A stretch of DNA of 64,000 nucleotides from Acinetobacter sp. TGL-Y2 (GCF_001612555.1 NZ_CP015110.1:3038001-3102000), one strand, 5' to 3'. Counted from the stretch's first letter, positions 50,523-59,012 are shown. A program made the numbers and translations. Notes: a model not told the origin generated them from the letters alone.

Positions 50523-50578
50523 TTCCTTTTATTCTTTAGCCAAAATAGGAGCTTACCCTCTCTTATTTCGCGGAGAAT

Positions 50579-50710
50579 CATTCGCAACTGTCTGAGGCAG
50601 AATGCAATAAAAACATTAATGTTTCTGCGATGAATATCTATATTTATTGCTAGATGCCGAGTTTTGCGAATGAAAATGGTTTTGCCTACTTTTGCCAAAA
50701 CAAAAGTAGG
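50579..50710. repeat. Structured repeat-like element between ompR and envZ
   Basis: Three nested or adjacent inverted repeats. Outer CATTCGCAA (50579-50587) pairs with TTGCGAATG (50664-50672). Inner GCAGAA (50597-50602) pairs with TTCTGC (50623-50628), beside the palindrome AAACATTAATGTTT (50611-50624). A separate perfect 10-base stem CCTACTTTTG (50685-50694) and CAAAAGTAGG (50701-50710) follows. The element has no coding potential. It resembles short dispersed repeats of Acinetobacter genomes, which I cannot verify here. Confidence 0.5.
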
Positions 50711-50815
50711 TCGAACCGAAGGTTAAACATACTTTGATTAAATAAAATAATTTTAAATTTCACTCTTGTAATCTCTTTTTTAAATCTCATCACATTAATG
50801 CCACAGGAATCATGT

Positions 50816-52276
50816 GTGAAACTAGAACCGGTTGACCCACAAAAATTCAATGACTTTGAAACCTACTCCGAAAGGAAACGGACCAAGTGGGAACGCTTTC
50901 TAGACAAAATTAAACCGCGCTCTGCGGCCATGCGTACCACGGTATTGGTTCTTTTTGTCGTGTTTTTCAGCCTGTTCATGTCATTGTGGTTTTTTTGGAA
51001 AACACTGTACTTACCTGAAATTCAGCAACATGCGCGCTTCCTCGCAGTTGAACTCGAAATTATTAATAACCCTGAACTCAGAATATTTCATGGCGGCCAA
51101 GAACTTGATACAGACGAATGGCTGAAACAACGTGTCGGCATAGAGTACGTCACTGACCCGAAAGAATATCCGAATCAGCGTGAAAAGTTCATTGCAGAAT
51201 TTTTTACCAATCAAATCGAAGAAAAACTGGTTAAAGAATTAGACGTACCCAATGTTACAGTTTATTTCCAGTTTAAACCGAGCCCTCGCATTTGGATTCA
51301 AACCCCTGAAATGAAGGGTAATTGGGTGCAAGAACCGTTAAAAACCTATGCCAACTATAGCCCTGAACTGATTCTGGCATGGCTATTGGGTGTACCTCTT
51401 ATTTCAGCGGCCATTATTTTAACTTTAGTCCGCCAGCTCAATCGCCCCTTACGTCGTCTACAAAATGCTGCCAATAATTATAGTAAAACAGGTAAAGCAC
51501 CGTATTTAGAAACCAACCACGGGCCACTCGAAATTCGTCAAGTCAACCAAGCCTTTAATCATATGATTTATACCTTGGAGCAAACGGAACGTGACCGCCA
51601 GATCATGCTTGCTGGGATCTCACATGATTTACGTACACCGCTCACCCGTATTCGATTGAGCGCAGAAATGATGCCCGATGATGACTTTTTAAAAGAAGGT
51701 TTGATTTATGATGTCGAAGATATGGATGCGATTTTAAATCAGTTCATCTCCTATATGCGGGATGGTTCGGACGAAGAACCCCAAGAAACCAACCTTAATA
51801 CTGTATTACAAGAACTGGTGATTCAATTTAAGCCCCTCGATATTCGATTCACCGCACAAGAACTCCCCCTGATTACAGCGCGAACACTGTCTTTAAAACG
51901 CTTAATTGGTAATTTAATCAACAATTCTAAACGTTATGGTGCAGAGCCGATTGAAATTTCCGCACATATTGAAGATCAGCACATCAAAATTAGTGTTGCT
52001 GATCATGGTGAAGGCATTCCAGAAGATCAAATTGAAGCCTTGATGCAACCCTTCGTTCGGGGCAATGAAGCCAGAACCATCCAAGGCAGTGGACTGGGTT
52101 TAGCCATTGTGAAACGAATTGTTGATCTACACCAAGGTGAATTGATTATTCATAATCATGCTGAAGGTGGACTTGAAGCCATTATTTCCTTACCGCTTAT
52201 ACCCACTCAAGCTGTTGAAATTTCGAGCAATAGCCCCTTAAACAAACTCAAGCAAACCCTCTCTGATCGCTTTTAA
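50816..52276 (+). CDS. envZ: EnvZ-type sensor histidine kinase
   Basis: 486-residue inner-membrane kinase. Cytoplasmic N-terminus of about 35 residues, transmembrane helix one (about 38-62), periplasmic sensor of about 120 residues, helix two (about 185-205), HAMP linker, HisKA with His270 in AGISHDLRTPLTRIRL, and HATPase with N-box NLINNSKRYGA, G1 DHGEGIPEDQ and G2 GSGLGLAIVKRIV. An ATG at 50798 is in frame but has no ribosome-binding site. The GTG at 50816 has AGGA seven bases upstream and is preferred. Partner of the upstream OmpR. Confidence 0.92.
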   Translation: MKLEPVDPQKFNDFETYSERKRTKWERFLDKIKPRSAAMRTTVLVLFVVFFSLFMSLWFFWKTLYLPEIQQHARFLAVELEIINNPELRIFHGGQELDTDEWLKQRVGIEYVTDPKEYPNQREKFIAEFFTNQIEEKLVKELDVPNVTVYFQFKPSPRIWIQTPEMKGNWVQEPLKTYANYSPELILAWLLGVPLISAAIILTLVRQLNRPLRRLQNAANNYSKTGKAPYLETNHGPLEIRQVNQAFNHMIYTLEQTERDRQIMLAGISHDLRTPLTRIRLSAEMMPDDDFLKEGLIYDVEDMDAILNQFISYMRDGSDEEPQETNLNTVLQELVIQFKPLDIRFTAQELPLITARTLSLKRLIGNLINNSKRYGAEPIEISAHIEDQHIKISVADHGEGIPEDQIEALMQPFVRGNEARTIQGSGLGLAIVKRIVDLHQGELIIHNHAEGGLEAIISLPLIPTQAVEISSNSPLNKLKQTLSDRF

Positions 52277-52480
52277 GTTTGAGTAATTATTGAACATTTA
52301 ATTTTGTCTAATGATTGCTCAGCACCATTTAAGATATTTAATATCAAATACTTAAAAATCATCAAAAACTCTTATACCCACATTTTATGAAAAAATTAGA
52401 CCTTAGCCTAACAGGTATGCACAATGTGCCTCGTGATCGGTACAATCGGTGCCAGATCCAGAATATCAAGAGAGTAAACC

Positions 52481-53998
52481 ATGTCATTAGATCGTATCCG
52501 TTTAGCATCACTTCACGGTAAAGTCATCAGCGCAGAAGATGCATCCGCTTTTATTGAAGATGGCATGACTGTAGGTATGAGTGGTTTTACTCGTGCCGGT
52601 GAAGCAAAAGCTGTTCCGTTGGCATTGGTTAAACGTGCGCAAACTAATCCACTTAAAATCACCTTAATTACAGGTGCATCTTTAGGTAATGACCTAGATA
52701 AGAAGTTGGTTGAAGCGGGTGTATTGGCACGTCGTCTTCCATTTCAAGTCGACAACACTTTACGTAAAGCCATCAACAAAGGCGAAGTGATGTTCATCGA
52801 TCAGCATTTATCTGAAACCGTTGAACAAATGCGTAACCAGCAACTGAAAAAGCCAGATATCGCAATTATTGAAGCTATTGCGATCACTGAAGATGGCGGC
52901 ATTATTCCGACCACATCTGTAGGCAACTCTGCAAGCTTCGCAATTTTTGCTGAAAAAGTAATTGTTGAAATCAATACCAACTTAAGCCCTGCATTTGAAG
53001 GCTTACACGATATTTATATTCCGTCGTATCGCCCAACACGTCAGCCTATTCCATTGACTGAAGTGGATCAGCGTATTGGTACCCAAGCGATTAACATCGA
53101 TCCGTCTAAAATTGTCGGTATCGTGATCAACAGTGAATTCCATGACTCACCATCAACTGTCACTGAACCAGATGATGAGACTCAAGGCATTGCCAATCAC
53201 TTGATCGCATTCTTTGAAAAAGAAGTGGCAGAAGAGCGTTTACCAAGAAGCTTAGGTCCATTACAAGCAGGTATTGGTTCTATTGCCAATGCTGTTTTGA
53301 CCGGTCTTAAAGATTCAAACTTTGAAGACTTGATCATGTACTCCGAAGTTCTTCAAGACTGTACCTTTGAATTAATCGATGCAGGTAAAATGAAGTTTGC
53401 TTCAGGAAGTTCAATTACACTTTCTGCTAAATACGGCGAAAAAGTATTTAACAATCTTGAAGCGTACAAAGACAAATTGGTTCTTCGCCCACAAGAAATT
53501 TCAAACCACCCTGAAATTGTTCGTCGTTTAGGTATTATTGGGATTAATACTGCGCTTGAGTTTGATATTTACGGTAATGTAAACTCAACGCATGTATGCG
53601 GTACCAAAATGATGAATGGTATTGGTGGTTCAGGCGACTTCGCGCGTAACGCCCACATTGCAATCTTTGTGACCAAATCAATTGCAAAAGGCGGCGATAT
53701 TTCTTCCGTTGTTCCATTCGCCTCTCACATTGACCACACAGGTCATGACGTAGATGTATTGGTTACAGAACAAGGTCTTGCGGACTTACGTGGTCTTGCA
53801 CCGCGTGAACGTGCTCGTGCAATCATTGATAACTGTGCTCACCCTATGTACCGTGATGCGTTGAATGATTACTTCACACGCGCTTGCGAACGTGGCGGTC
53901 AAACCCCTCACCTTCTGAATGAAGCGCTTTCTTGGCATGCAAACTTTGAAGCGCAAGGTCAAATGCTTGCCAATCAAGCTGTGGCTAAAACGGCGTAA
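52481..53998 (+). CDS. Acetyl-CoA hydrolase/transferase family, probable succinyl-CoA:acetate CoA-transferase
   Basis: 505-residue class I CoA-transferase of the AarC/Cat1/Ach1 type. It exchanges CoA between succinate and acetate, allowing acetate activation or detoxification. The active-site glutamate is Glu289 in MYSEVLQD. Glycine-rich GMSGFTRAGEAK near residue 33, GPLQAGIGSIANAV near 260, and the C-terminal HVCGTKMMNGIGGSGDF near 368 are typical. Length equals that of AarC proteins. Monocistronic, with AGAGAG as ribosome-binding site and a strong terminator. Acetyl-CoA hydrolase is the common older name; transferase activity is more likely. Confidence 0.9.
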   Translation: MSLDRIRLASLHGKVISAEDASAFIEDGMTVGMSGFTRAGEAKAVPLALVKRAQTNPLKITLITGASLGNDLDKKLVEAGVLARRLPFQVDNTLRKAINKGEVMFIDQHLSETVEQMRNQQLKKPDIAIIEAIAITEDGGIIPTTSVGNSASFAIFAEKVIVEINTNLSPAFEGLHDIYIPSYRPTRQPIPLTEVDQRIGTQAINIDPSKIVGIVINSEFHDSPSTVTEPDDETQGIANHLIAFFEKEVAEERLPRSLGPLQAGIGSIANAVLTGLKDSNFEDLIMYSEVLQDCTFELIDAGKMKFASGSSITLSAKYGEKVFNNLEAYKDKLVLRPQEISNHPEIVRRLGIIGINTALEFDIYGNVNSTHVCGTKMMNGIGGSGDFARNAHIAIFVTKSIAKGGDISSVVPFASHIDHTGHDVDVLVTEQGLADLRGLAPRERARAIIDNCAHPMYRDALNDYFTRACERGGQTPHLLNEALSWHANFEAQGQMLANQAVAKTA

Positions 53999-54005
53999 TT
54001 GAATC

Positions 54006-54039
54006 AATCAAAAAACGTCCTTCGGGACGTTTTTTGATT
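54006..54039 (+). terminator. Terminator of the CoA-transferase gene
   Basis: AATCAAAAAACGTCC, UUCG-type tetraloop, GGACGTTTTTTGATT. A perfect 15-base stem. Confidence 0.92.
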
Positions 54040-54216
54040 TATAAAATGATATTCAAACAAGTCCCATAGCAAACACATCAATATCAGAAAGTTAACCTTT
54101 TCCACCGTTACATCTACATCCTCTCCCCTGCAGACTCAATCACTCTAAATCTGCTTATCAAATATACAAAACTGGTTTAATCTCAAAATAACAACAACCA
54201 GAATATTCTACCCATT

Positions 54217-54642
54217 ATGTTTATTATCCGTGCTTATTTAGATTCTGACTTAGAAGACATTATTACGCTTTGGGAGCTCTGTGATTTAACTCGCCCGTGG
54301 AATAATCCTGAAATTGATATTTTTAGAAAAGTTGCTCAGAAAGATGGTTTATTCCTGGTTGCTGTCAAAGATCAAGAATTGATTGCCACGCTTATGGGTG
54401 GCTATGATGGTCACCGTGGTTGGGTTAACTATTTGGCGGTGCATCCTCATCATCAACGTAACGGCACCGCAACAGCGCTCATACAACAGCTGGAAAAGCG
54501 CTTGATTGCCTTAGGTTGCCCCAAACTACAACTACTCATCCGTAAAGAAAATATTGATGTGTATAGCTTTTATGAGCAGCTGGGCTATGAAGAAATTGAT
54601 GTGGTGTGTTTAGGTAAACGTCTCATTGAAGATCAAAAATGA
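54217..54642 (+). CDS. ypeA: GNAT acetyltransferase, YpeA family
   Basis: 141-residue GNAT-fold acetyltransferase. The N-terminus IRAYLDSDLEDIITLWE and the CDLTRPWNNPE block, the central MGGYDGHRGWVNYLAVHP, the acetyl-CoA loop HQRNGTATALIQQLEKRL, and the C-terminal LGYEEIDVVCLGKRLIED closely follow enterobacterial YpeA (141 residues). The acetyl-CoA pyrophosphate loop, usually Q/R-x-x-G-x-G/A, reads QRNGTA. The substrate is unknown. Convergent with the methyltransferase, whose stop lies five bases away. Confidence 0.88.
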   Translation: MFIIRAYLDSDLEDIITLWELCDLTRPWNNPEIDIFRKVAQKDGLFLVAVKDQELIATLMGGYDGHRGWVNYLAVHPHHQRNGTATALIQQLEKRLIALGCPKLQLLIRKENIDVYSFYEQLGYEEIDVVCLGKRLIEDQK

Positions 54643-54647
54643 AAAGA

Positions 54648-55493
54648 CTAAGTATAGGCCACCATGCATTCTTTTAAGCCCATAGAGACTCGTTTAAAGA
54701 TCGAAATGGTCTTGGTTTGATTACGCACATAACTTTGCTTATTCTGTTTGGGCTTTAATTTTCCAATTCTTAAAAAAACAGGAAAGTGAATATCAACATC
54801 AGTATTTTTATTTTCTAAATAATCAATGATGGCTGTTAAGGGATCGACATAGTCATCAGCAGCGTTTTGAGTGCGGTGATGTTTGAGTCCTGTCCACGTA
54901 TTTAAATACCCCACAAACTGCGCAGTCGACCAACTGAGCTGCATATCAAGCTCAGGTGTTGCAAGCTCCTCAAAAGGAAAGGGAATACGCTGATAAGACT
55001 GATCCACATGCTGGCGCTCAGCATCCCAGTATTCACCTAAAACATTGCGATATAAGTATTCAATCAAAATATTCAGTTCAGGGTCTTCTGTTCTGACCAA
55101 ACCATAGCCAATCACCGCCAAGATGCCATCTTTTTTTAAGGTTCTTTTAACTTCTTTATAAAATTCTTCAAAGTTAAACCAGTGAATTGCCTGTGCAACG
55201 CTAATCAAATCAAAGCTTTGATCTGCAAATGAAGTCTGTTCAGCCTGTTGTACCTGATAACTGACATTTTCAAAATAAGGCGCTTGATGTAGTTGCTGCG
55301 AACTTAAGTCTGTTGCCACTATCTGTTCAAAATAAGGCGCCAACAACTGTGTAAATTGACCTGAGCCTGCACCACAATCCCAAGCAAACTGCTGTGAAGA
55401 CACATGCTTTAATATTTCTTCAATCACTTGATGTGGATAGGTCGGGCGAGCTTGCTGATACAACGCACTTGAATCTGAGAATAAATCTTTCAT
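54648..55493 (-). CDS. Class I SAM-dependent methyltransferase
   Basis: 281 residues. SAM motif I FAWDCGAGSGQFTQLL near residue 38, motif II acidic residue in IVATDLSSQQL, and post-motif FDLISVAQAIHWFNFEEFYKE near residue 113, which is typical of the YafE/trans-aconitate-methyltransferase-like group. The substrate cannot be read from the sequence. Apparently monocistronic; the ribosome-binding site is poor. No terminator is shared with ypeA because the two genes nearly abut. Confidence 0.82.
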   Translation of the reverse strand: MKDLFSDSSALYQQARPTYPHQVIEEILKHVSSQQFAWDCGAGSGQFTQLLAPYFEQIVATDLSSQQLHQAPYFENVSYQVQQAEQTSFADQSFDLISVAQAIHWFNFEEFYKEVKRTLKKDGILAVIGYGLVRTEDPELNILIEYLYRNVLGEYWDAERQHVDQSYQRIPFPFEELATPELDMQLSWSTAQFVGYLNTWTGLKHHRTQNAADDYVDPLTAIIDYLENKNTDVDIHFPVFLRIGKLKPKQNKQSYVRNQTKTISIFKRVSMGLKECMVAYT

Positions 55494-55686
55494 TTTTTAA
55501 TTCTTGTTGTTATAGCGATTATTTTATACCCACTTTACAGCTTTTAAAATTTTCAAAACCTTAATTGTGTCTAACAATACAAAAAGTATGGCTAGATTTT
55601 CAGGATTTTTCCTCTCATTTCCCATACAAAAAGTATTTGTTTAAAAGGAAAATGTCTTTTTGGGATTCAACTGAATGTTCGCTCAT

Positions 55687-55720
55687 AAAAAAACCCCAAA
55701 CATACGTTTGAGGTTTTTTT
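55687..55720 (-). terminator. Terminator of the distal tRNA-Phe gene
   Basis: AAAAAAACC-CAAAC, loop ATAC, GTTTG-GGTTTTTTT with one internal mismatch. It lies just 3' of the tRNA on the minus strand. Confidence 0.85.
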
Positions 55721-55725
55721 GAATA

Positions 55726-55801
55726 TGGTGGCGAGACCCAGGATCGAACTGGGGACACACGGATTTTCAATCCGTTGCTCTACCTACTGAGCTATCACGC
55801 C
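55726..55801 (-). tRNA. tRNA-Phe (anticodon GAA), copy 1
   Basis: 76 bases, encoded CCA end. Anticodon loop TTGAAAA with GAA, T-loop TTCGATC. Acceptor stem GGCGTGA/TCTCGCC pairs except for a U-U opposition at positions 5 and 68. Identical to the second copy 134 bases upstream. Own promoter and terminator. Confidence 0.96.
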
Positions 55802-55810
55802 GATGCCGTG

Positions 55811-55840
55811 TATTAAGCCGTAACTGCGCTTATTAGTCAA
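55811..55840 (-). promoter_or_regulatory. Promoter of tRNA-Phe copy 1
   Basis: Minus strand: TTGACT (55840-55835), 18-base spacer, TTAATA (55816-55811), nine bases before the tRNA. Same layout as for copy 2. Confidence 0.7.
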
Positions 55841-55882
55841 TAACATTCACGCCTTTTTTATTCGTTCGGATAAATTTTACCC

Positions 55883-55911
55883 AAAAAAAATCTCTGATGG
55901 GATCAGAGATT
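55883..55911 (-). terminator. Terminator of tRNA-Phe copy 2
   Basis: AATCTCTGAT, three-base loop, ATCAGAGATT; on the minus strand followed by a run of eight T. Its sequence differs from the copy 1 terminator. Confidence 0.85.
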
Positions 55912-55935
55912 GAAATCTTTAAAAGATTTTGAATA

Positions 55936-56011
55936 TGGTGGCGAGACCCAGGATCGAACTGGGGACACACGGATTTTCAATCCGTTGCTCTACCTACTGA
56001 GCTATCACGCC
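55936..56011 (-). tRNA. tRNA-Phe (anticodon GAA), copy 2
   Basis: 76 bases, identical to copy 1 including the U-U opposition at 5-68 and the encoded CCA. The flanking ten bases or so on both sides are also nearly identical. Confidence 0.96.
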
Positions 56012-56020
56012 GATGACGCG

Positions 56021-56050
56021 TATTAAACAGTTTCAGCGAGATATCGTCAA
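56021..56050 (-). promoter_or_regulatory. Promoter of tRNA-Phe copy 2
   Basis: Minus strand: TTGACG (56050-56045), 18-base spacer, TTAATA (56026-56021), nine bases before the tRNA. A strong -35. Confidence 0.72.
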
Positions 56051-56153
56051 GTCCGTTTTCTTTAATTTCGTGCAAATGCTTAGTTTTAAATCAATTTTGG
56101 CAGTTTATTAAGATCAAGTGCTTAAAAGTAGATCAGATTCGAATGTTTCCCAT

Positions 56154-56183
56154 AAAAAACCAGCGCTGTTCGCCACTGGTTTT
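56154..56183 (-). terminator. Terminator of the PanZ-like gene
   Basis: AAAACCAG and CTGGTTTT pair across a 12-base loop that may itself fold (GCG/CGC). A T-run follows on the minus strand, 28 bases after the stop. Confidence 0.7.
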
Positions 56184-56210
56184 AGCTCCGATCAATGTGC
56201 CAATAAGGAT

Positions 56211-56588
56211 TTAGATTTTCTCTAAGCTCATTAAACAGCGGTGAATCGCTCCACAGCCTGGCTCAAAGCTTTTCACGCCCTTATCTTCTTCCATGCGACA
56301 GACCTCACCCACCAATCGCTCAGCAACACCACGCCCACGATTTGCGGGGTGCACCACGATATTTTCAAGCGTTCGGCTTTCACCCTGACCTGTGGCCCAG
56401 ATTGCGCCAATGATTTTTGTATTAAATTCTGCAGTATAAAGTACTGTATACTGAGCAAGGTTTTGCTCAAGTTGTTCTATAGCATCCTGACCATCGCCAA
56501 ACTCGGGACTGGTATCATATAAACGCTCAAGCTGTTCACGAACTTCTTGATTTTGAATCGAAGTTTTCGCATGTACGGTAATAGGCAT
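56211..56588 (-). CDS. GNAT-fold protein, PanZ-like acetyl-CoA sensor
   Basis: 125-residue single GNAT domain. The acetyl-CoA loop is in LENIVVHPANRGRGVAERLV near residues 75-94. Size and the RGRGVAE loop fit the PanZ/PanM group, which in enterobacteria binds acetyl-CoA and triggers self-cleavage of aspartate decarboxylase PanD. The C-terminus (FEPGCGAIHRCLMSLEKI) is unlike typical GNAT enzymes. Divergent from hisB. The GNAT fold is certain. The PanZ assignment rests on length and my memory of Acinetobacter homologues, and is moderate. Confidence 0.62.
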   Translation of the reverse strand: MPITVHAKTSIQNQEVREQLERLYDTSPEFGDGQDAIEQLEQNLAQYTVLYTAEFNTKIIGAIWATGQGESRTLENIVVHPANRGRGVAERLVGEVCRMEEDKGVKSFEPGCGAIHRCLMSLEKI

Positions 56589-56682
56589 TGATTAACCCTC
56601 CTGAGCAATCTAATATGCTGTGGCTTTCGTCACAACGAAGTATCTACATTCATCATTTTTAACGTTTTTGAGGAACGTGTCT

Positions 56683-57276
56683 ATGACGCAACGTATCAGT
56701 GAAGTGGTAAGAAACACTAACGAAACCAAAATTCGAGTTCGTGTGAATCTTGATGGTACGGGTCAAGGCACCCTCAATACAGGTATTCCATTTTTAGACC
56801 ATATGATCGATCAAATCAAGCGTCATGGCTTATTTGATATTGATATTCATTGTGATGGCGATTTGGACATTGATGATCACCATACAGTAGAAGACTGTGG
56901 AATCACATTGGGTCAGGCGTTCGCGCAAGCATTGGGTGACAAGAAAGGTTTGAAGCGCTACGGTCACTTTTATGCACCGCTGGATGAAGCACTCAGCCGT
57001 GTTGTGGTGGATCTTTCTGGTCGTCCAGGTTTATGGATGGATATTCCGTTTACCCGTGCACGTATTGGGACTTTTGATGTCGATTTATTTTCAGAATTCT
57101 TCCAAGGTTTTGTCAATCATTCACTGATGACCCTGCACATTGACAATTTGAAAGGCAAAAACAGCCATCACCAAATTGAATGTACCTTTAAAGCATTTGC
57201 ACGTGCGCTACGTATGGCATGTGAAATTGATCCGCGCGCTGAAAATACAGTGGCGTCTACCAAAGGTACATTGTAA
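56683..57276 (+). CDS. hisB: Imidazoleglycerol-phosphate dehydratase
   Basis: 197-residue monofunctional dehydratase, step six of histidine synthesis. Metal-binding motifs [13 protein letters not shown] near residue 35 and [13 protein letters not shown] near residue 60, with a second HHxxE in [17 protein letters not shown] near 160. The phosphatase domain found in enterobacterial HisB is absent, as in most bacteria. The longest frame opens at 56620, but the ATG at 56683 has GAGGA upstream and gives the conserved N-terminus ([14 protein letters not shown]). One-base overlap with hisH. Confidence 0.96.
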   Translation: MTQRISEVVRNTNETKIRVRVNLDGTGQGTLNTGIPFLDHMIDQIKRHGLFDIDIHCDGDLDIDDHHTVEDCGITLGQAFAQALGDKKGLKRYGHFYAPLDEALSRVVVDLSGRPGLWMDIPFTRARIGTFDVDLFSEFFQGFVNHSLMTLHIDNLKGKNSHHQIECTFKAFARALRMACEIDPRAENTVASTKGTL

Positions 57277-57893
57277 TGACCCGTATTGCTCTTCTTGATT
57301 ATGGCATGGGAAATTTGCACTCTGCCGCGAAAGCATTAGAGCATGTCGGTGCAACCGTCGATGTCACCAATGATCCGAAACTGATTGCTCAAGCAGACAA
57401 GATTGTATTTCCCGGTGTCGGTGCAATGCGTGACTGTATGCAAGGTATGCATGAAGCTGGTATTGACGAGGTTGTGCGAAACGCCGTGTTCAACAAACCT
57501 GTTTTGGCCATCTGTGTCGGCATGCAAGCCTTAATGCAGTGCTCTGAGGAAAATGGCGGTGCAGAATCCTTAGGCATTTTTGAAGGAACGGTCAAACACT
57601 TTCCAGAAATGGCAGGTTTAAAAGTGCCGCATATGGGTTGGAATCAAGTGCATCAAGCTGATCCGAGTCATCCCATGTGGAAGGACATTGAACAAGACGC
57701 GCGGTTTTACTTTGTACATAGCTTCTATGTTGAACCTAAAAATACTGACTTGGTTGCAGCGACGTGTGCTTACGGTATCGATTTCTGCGCCGCGATTCAT
57801 CAAGACAATTTATTTGCGACACAGTTTCACCCAGAAAAAAGTCATACCGCAGGCTTACAACTGCTGAAAAACTTTGTGGAATGGAACATTTAA
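57276..57893 (+). CDS. hisH: Imidazole glycerol phosphate synthase, glutaminase subunit
   Basis: 205-residue class I amidotransferase that supplies ammonia to HisF. Catalytic triad: Cys80 in AICVGMQAL, His185 and Glu187 in FHPEKS. The oxyanion-strand residues GMGNLHS at the N-terminus ([13 protein letters not shown]) are typical. Translation is coupled to hisB (TAATG). HisF, its obligate partner, is not in the window. Followed by a strong terminator. Confidence 0.96.
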   Translation: MTRIALLDYGMGNLHSAAKALEHVGATVDVTNDPKLIAQADKIVFPGVGAMRDCMQGMHEAGIDEVVRNAVFNKPVLAICVGMQALMQCSEENGGAESLGIFEGTVKHFPEMAGLKVPHMGWNQVHQADPSHPMWKDIEQDARFYFVHSFYVEPKNTDLVAATCAYGIDFCAAIHQDNLFATQFHPEKSHTAGLQLLKNFVEWNI

Positions 57894-57898
57894 TAATG

Positions 57899-57922
57899 AA
57901 AACCCACTTCGGTGGGTTTTTT
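57899..57922 (+). terminator. Terminator of hisBH
   Basis: AAAACCCAC, UUCG-type loop, GTGGGTTTTTT. Immediately after the hisH stop. Confidence 0.9.
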
Positions 57923-58024
57923 CTGGTGTAAAAACAGCCTGTATTTTTAAAATAATAAGTTTGCTATGATCCATAGCGCAATACATTAAAAAAACGCTTA
58001 AAACTTAAAATAGGTTAATTAAAA

Positions 58025-58573
58025 ATGAATCAAGCATTTCCTATAGATAAGCCAACCCGTGTATCAGGACGTTTTGGTCGCTTATCTTATCTTGCATGGC
58101 TATTTATCAGCTCTATTATTTTCATGGTCATTGCTGTTGTTTTGTTCGCAATATTTGGCTCTGTTATAGATCCACAAAATCCTGAAAATTTCTCAATTCC
58201 CGCTATTATCATTGCAACGATCCTTTATATTGCATTTATTTATTTTTCTTTTATTTTTATGATCCGCCGCTTACATGATCGTAATCATTCAGGTTGGCTG
58301 TCATTATTAATGTTTGTTCCCGTATTGAACATTGTATTCGCGTTATATTTAATTTTCGCTAAAGGTGATGCGGGAAGCAATAATTTTGGTGCACCACGAA
58401 TTACCCCAGGTTGGGAAAAAATAGTGGGTTGGCTATATATTTTAATGATTCCTCTAGCAGGCGTATTGGCCGCGATTTCAATACCTGCGTATCAAAGGTA
58501 TATTGAAAGTGCCCAACAGGCTCAGCTTCAGCAACCCTATAGCGAATCATATCAACAGTCACCTCAAGAATAA
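58025..58573 (+). CDS. DUF805 membrane protein with pilin-like C-terminal helix
   Basis: 182 residues. DUF805 region at residues 13-120: GRFGRLSYLAWLF start, two or three helices, and the signature MIRRLHDRNHSGWLSLLMFVP, then LIFAKGDAGSNNFGAPR. A further helix from about 138 reads YILMIPLAGVLAAISIPAYQRYI, shown here as two parts MIPLAGVLAAI and SIPAYQRYIESAQ, closely like the N-terminal helix of type IV pilins after processing. A Gln-rich tail ends the protein. No prepilin peptidase site is seen. Function unknown; inner membrane. Own promoter region and convergent terminator. Confidence 0.8.
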   Translation: MNQAFPIDKPTRVSGRFGRLSYLAWLFISSIIFMVIAVVLFAIFGSVIDPQNPENFSIPAIIIATILYIAFIYFSFIFMIRRLHDRNHSGWLSLLMFVPVLNIVFALYLIFAKGDAGSNNFGAPRITPGWEKIVGWLYILMIPLAGVLAAISIPAYQRYIESAQQAQLQQPYSESYQQSPQE

Positions 58574-58581
58574 TTTAAACT

Positions 58582-58606
58582 AAGCCCATCAAAGGATGGG
58601 CTTTTT
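58582..58606. terminator. Bidirectional terminator between the DUF805 and XRE genes
   Basis: AAGCCCATC, loop AAAG, GATGGGCTTTTT, between convergent genes. The 3' end touches the XRE stop. Confidence 0.82.
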
Positions 58607-59012
58607 AGTCTTCAAATCCATCCTTTGAGACAAAACCACCCGCAATAGGCACAACATTAATTTTAATCTCAGCTTTCAAATTCAGAGCTGCATAACGAGA
58701 TTTTAATTCTGCAATCAATTGATCGGGACTCGCTTCCGTCAGCAAAATATCGGTTTTGGTGTCTTTTGAGTTTTCATTTTTTTTCGGAATTTTACTCTCT
58801 GCAATCCAGCGTTCAGTGACGCTAAGTAATTTTGCCAGCTCAATTAAGCTTTGAGCATTCGGTGTCGCCGACTCTTGCACCCATTTAGACACCGTGTCTT
58901 TCGAAACACCTAAAGCATTCACAATATCGGTGGGTTTGATATTTTTATCTTTGATTAACTGCTTAATCCGTTTTGCACCTTCACTAAATAAGTCATCATC
59001 CTGATTTGCCAT
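58605..59012 (-). CDS. XRE-family helix-turn-helix regulator
   Basis: 135 residues. HTH at about residues 14-70: RIKQLIKDKNIKPTDIVNAL, then VSKDTVSKWVQESATPNAQS, then LIELAKLLSVTERWI. The C-terminal part (about 80-135) is polar and then hydrophobic (INVVPIAGGFVSKDGFED) without a recognised domain; no S24 peptidase dyad is visible. It resembles small chromosomal or phage-derived Cro/CI-like repressors. It overlaps the longest frame of the divergent exonuclease gene, so the two share a promoter region. No other phage genes are near. Confidence 0.82.
   Translation of the reverse strand: MANQDDDLFSEGAKRIKQLIKDKNIKPTDIVNALGVSKDTVSKWVQESATPNAQSLIELAKLLSVTERWIAESKIPKKNENSKDTKTDILLTEASPDQLIAELKSRYAALNLKAEIKINVVPIAGGFVSKDGFED

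Noticed and set aside
55726..56011. A CRISPR-like repeat array
   Set aside because: The two long identical blocks are tRNA-Phe genes; no short regularly spaced repeats exist in the window.
58605..59012. Prophage remnant marked by the XRE regulator
   Set aside because: No integrase, structural or lysis genes, attachment repeats or composition change nearby.
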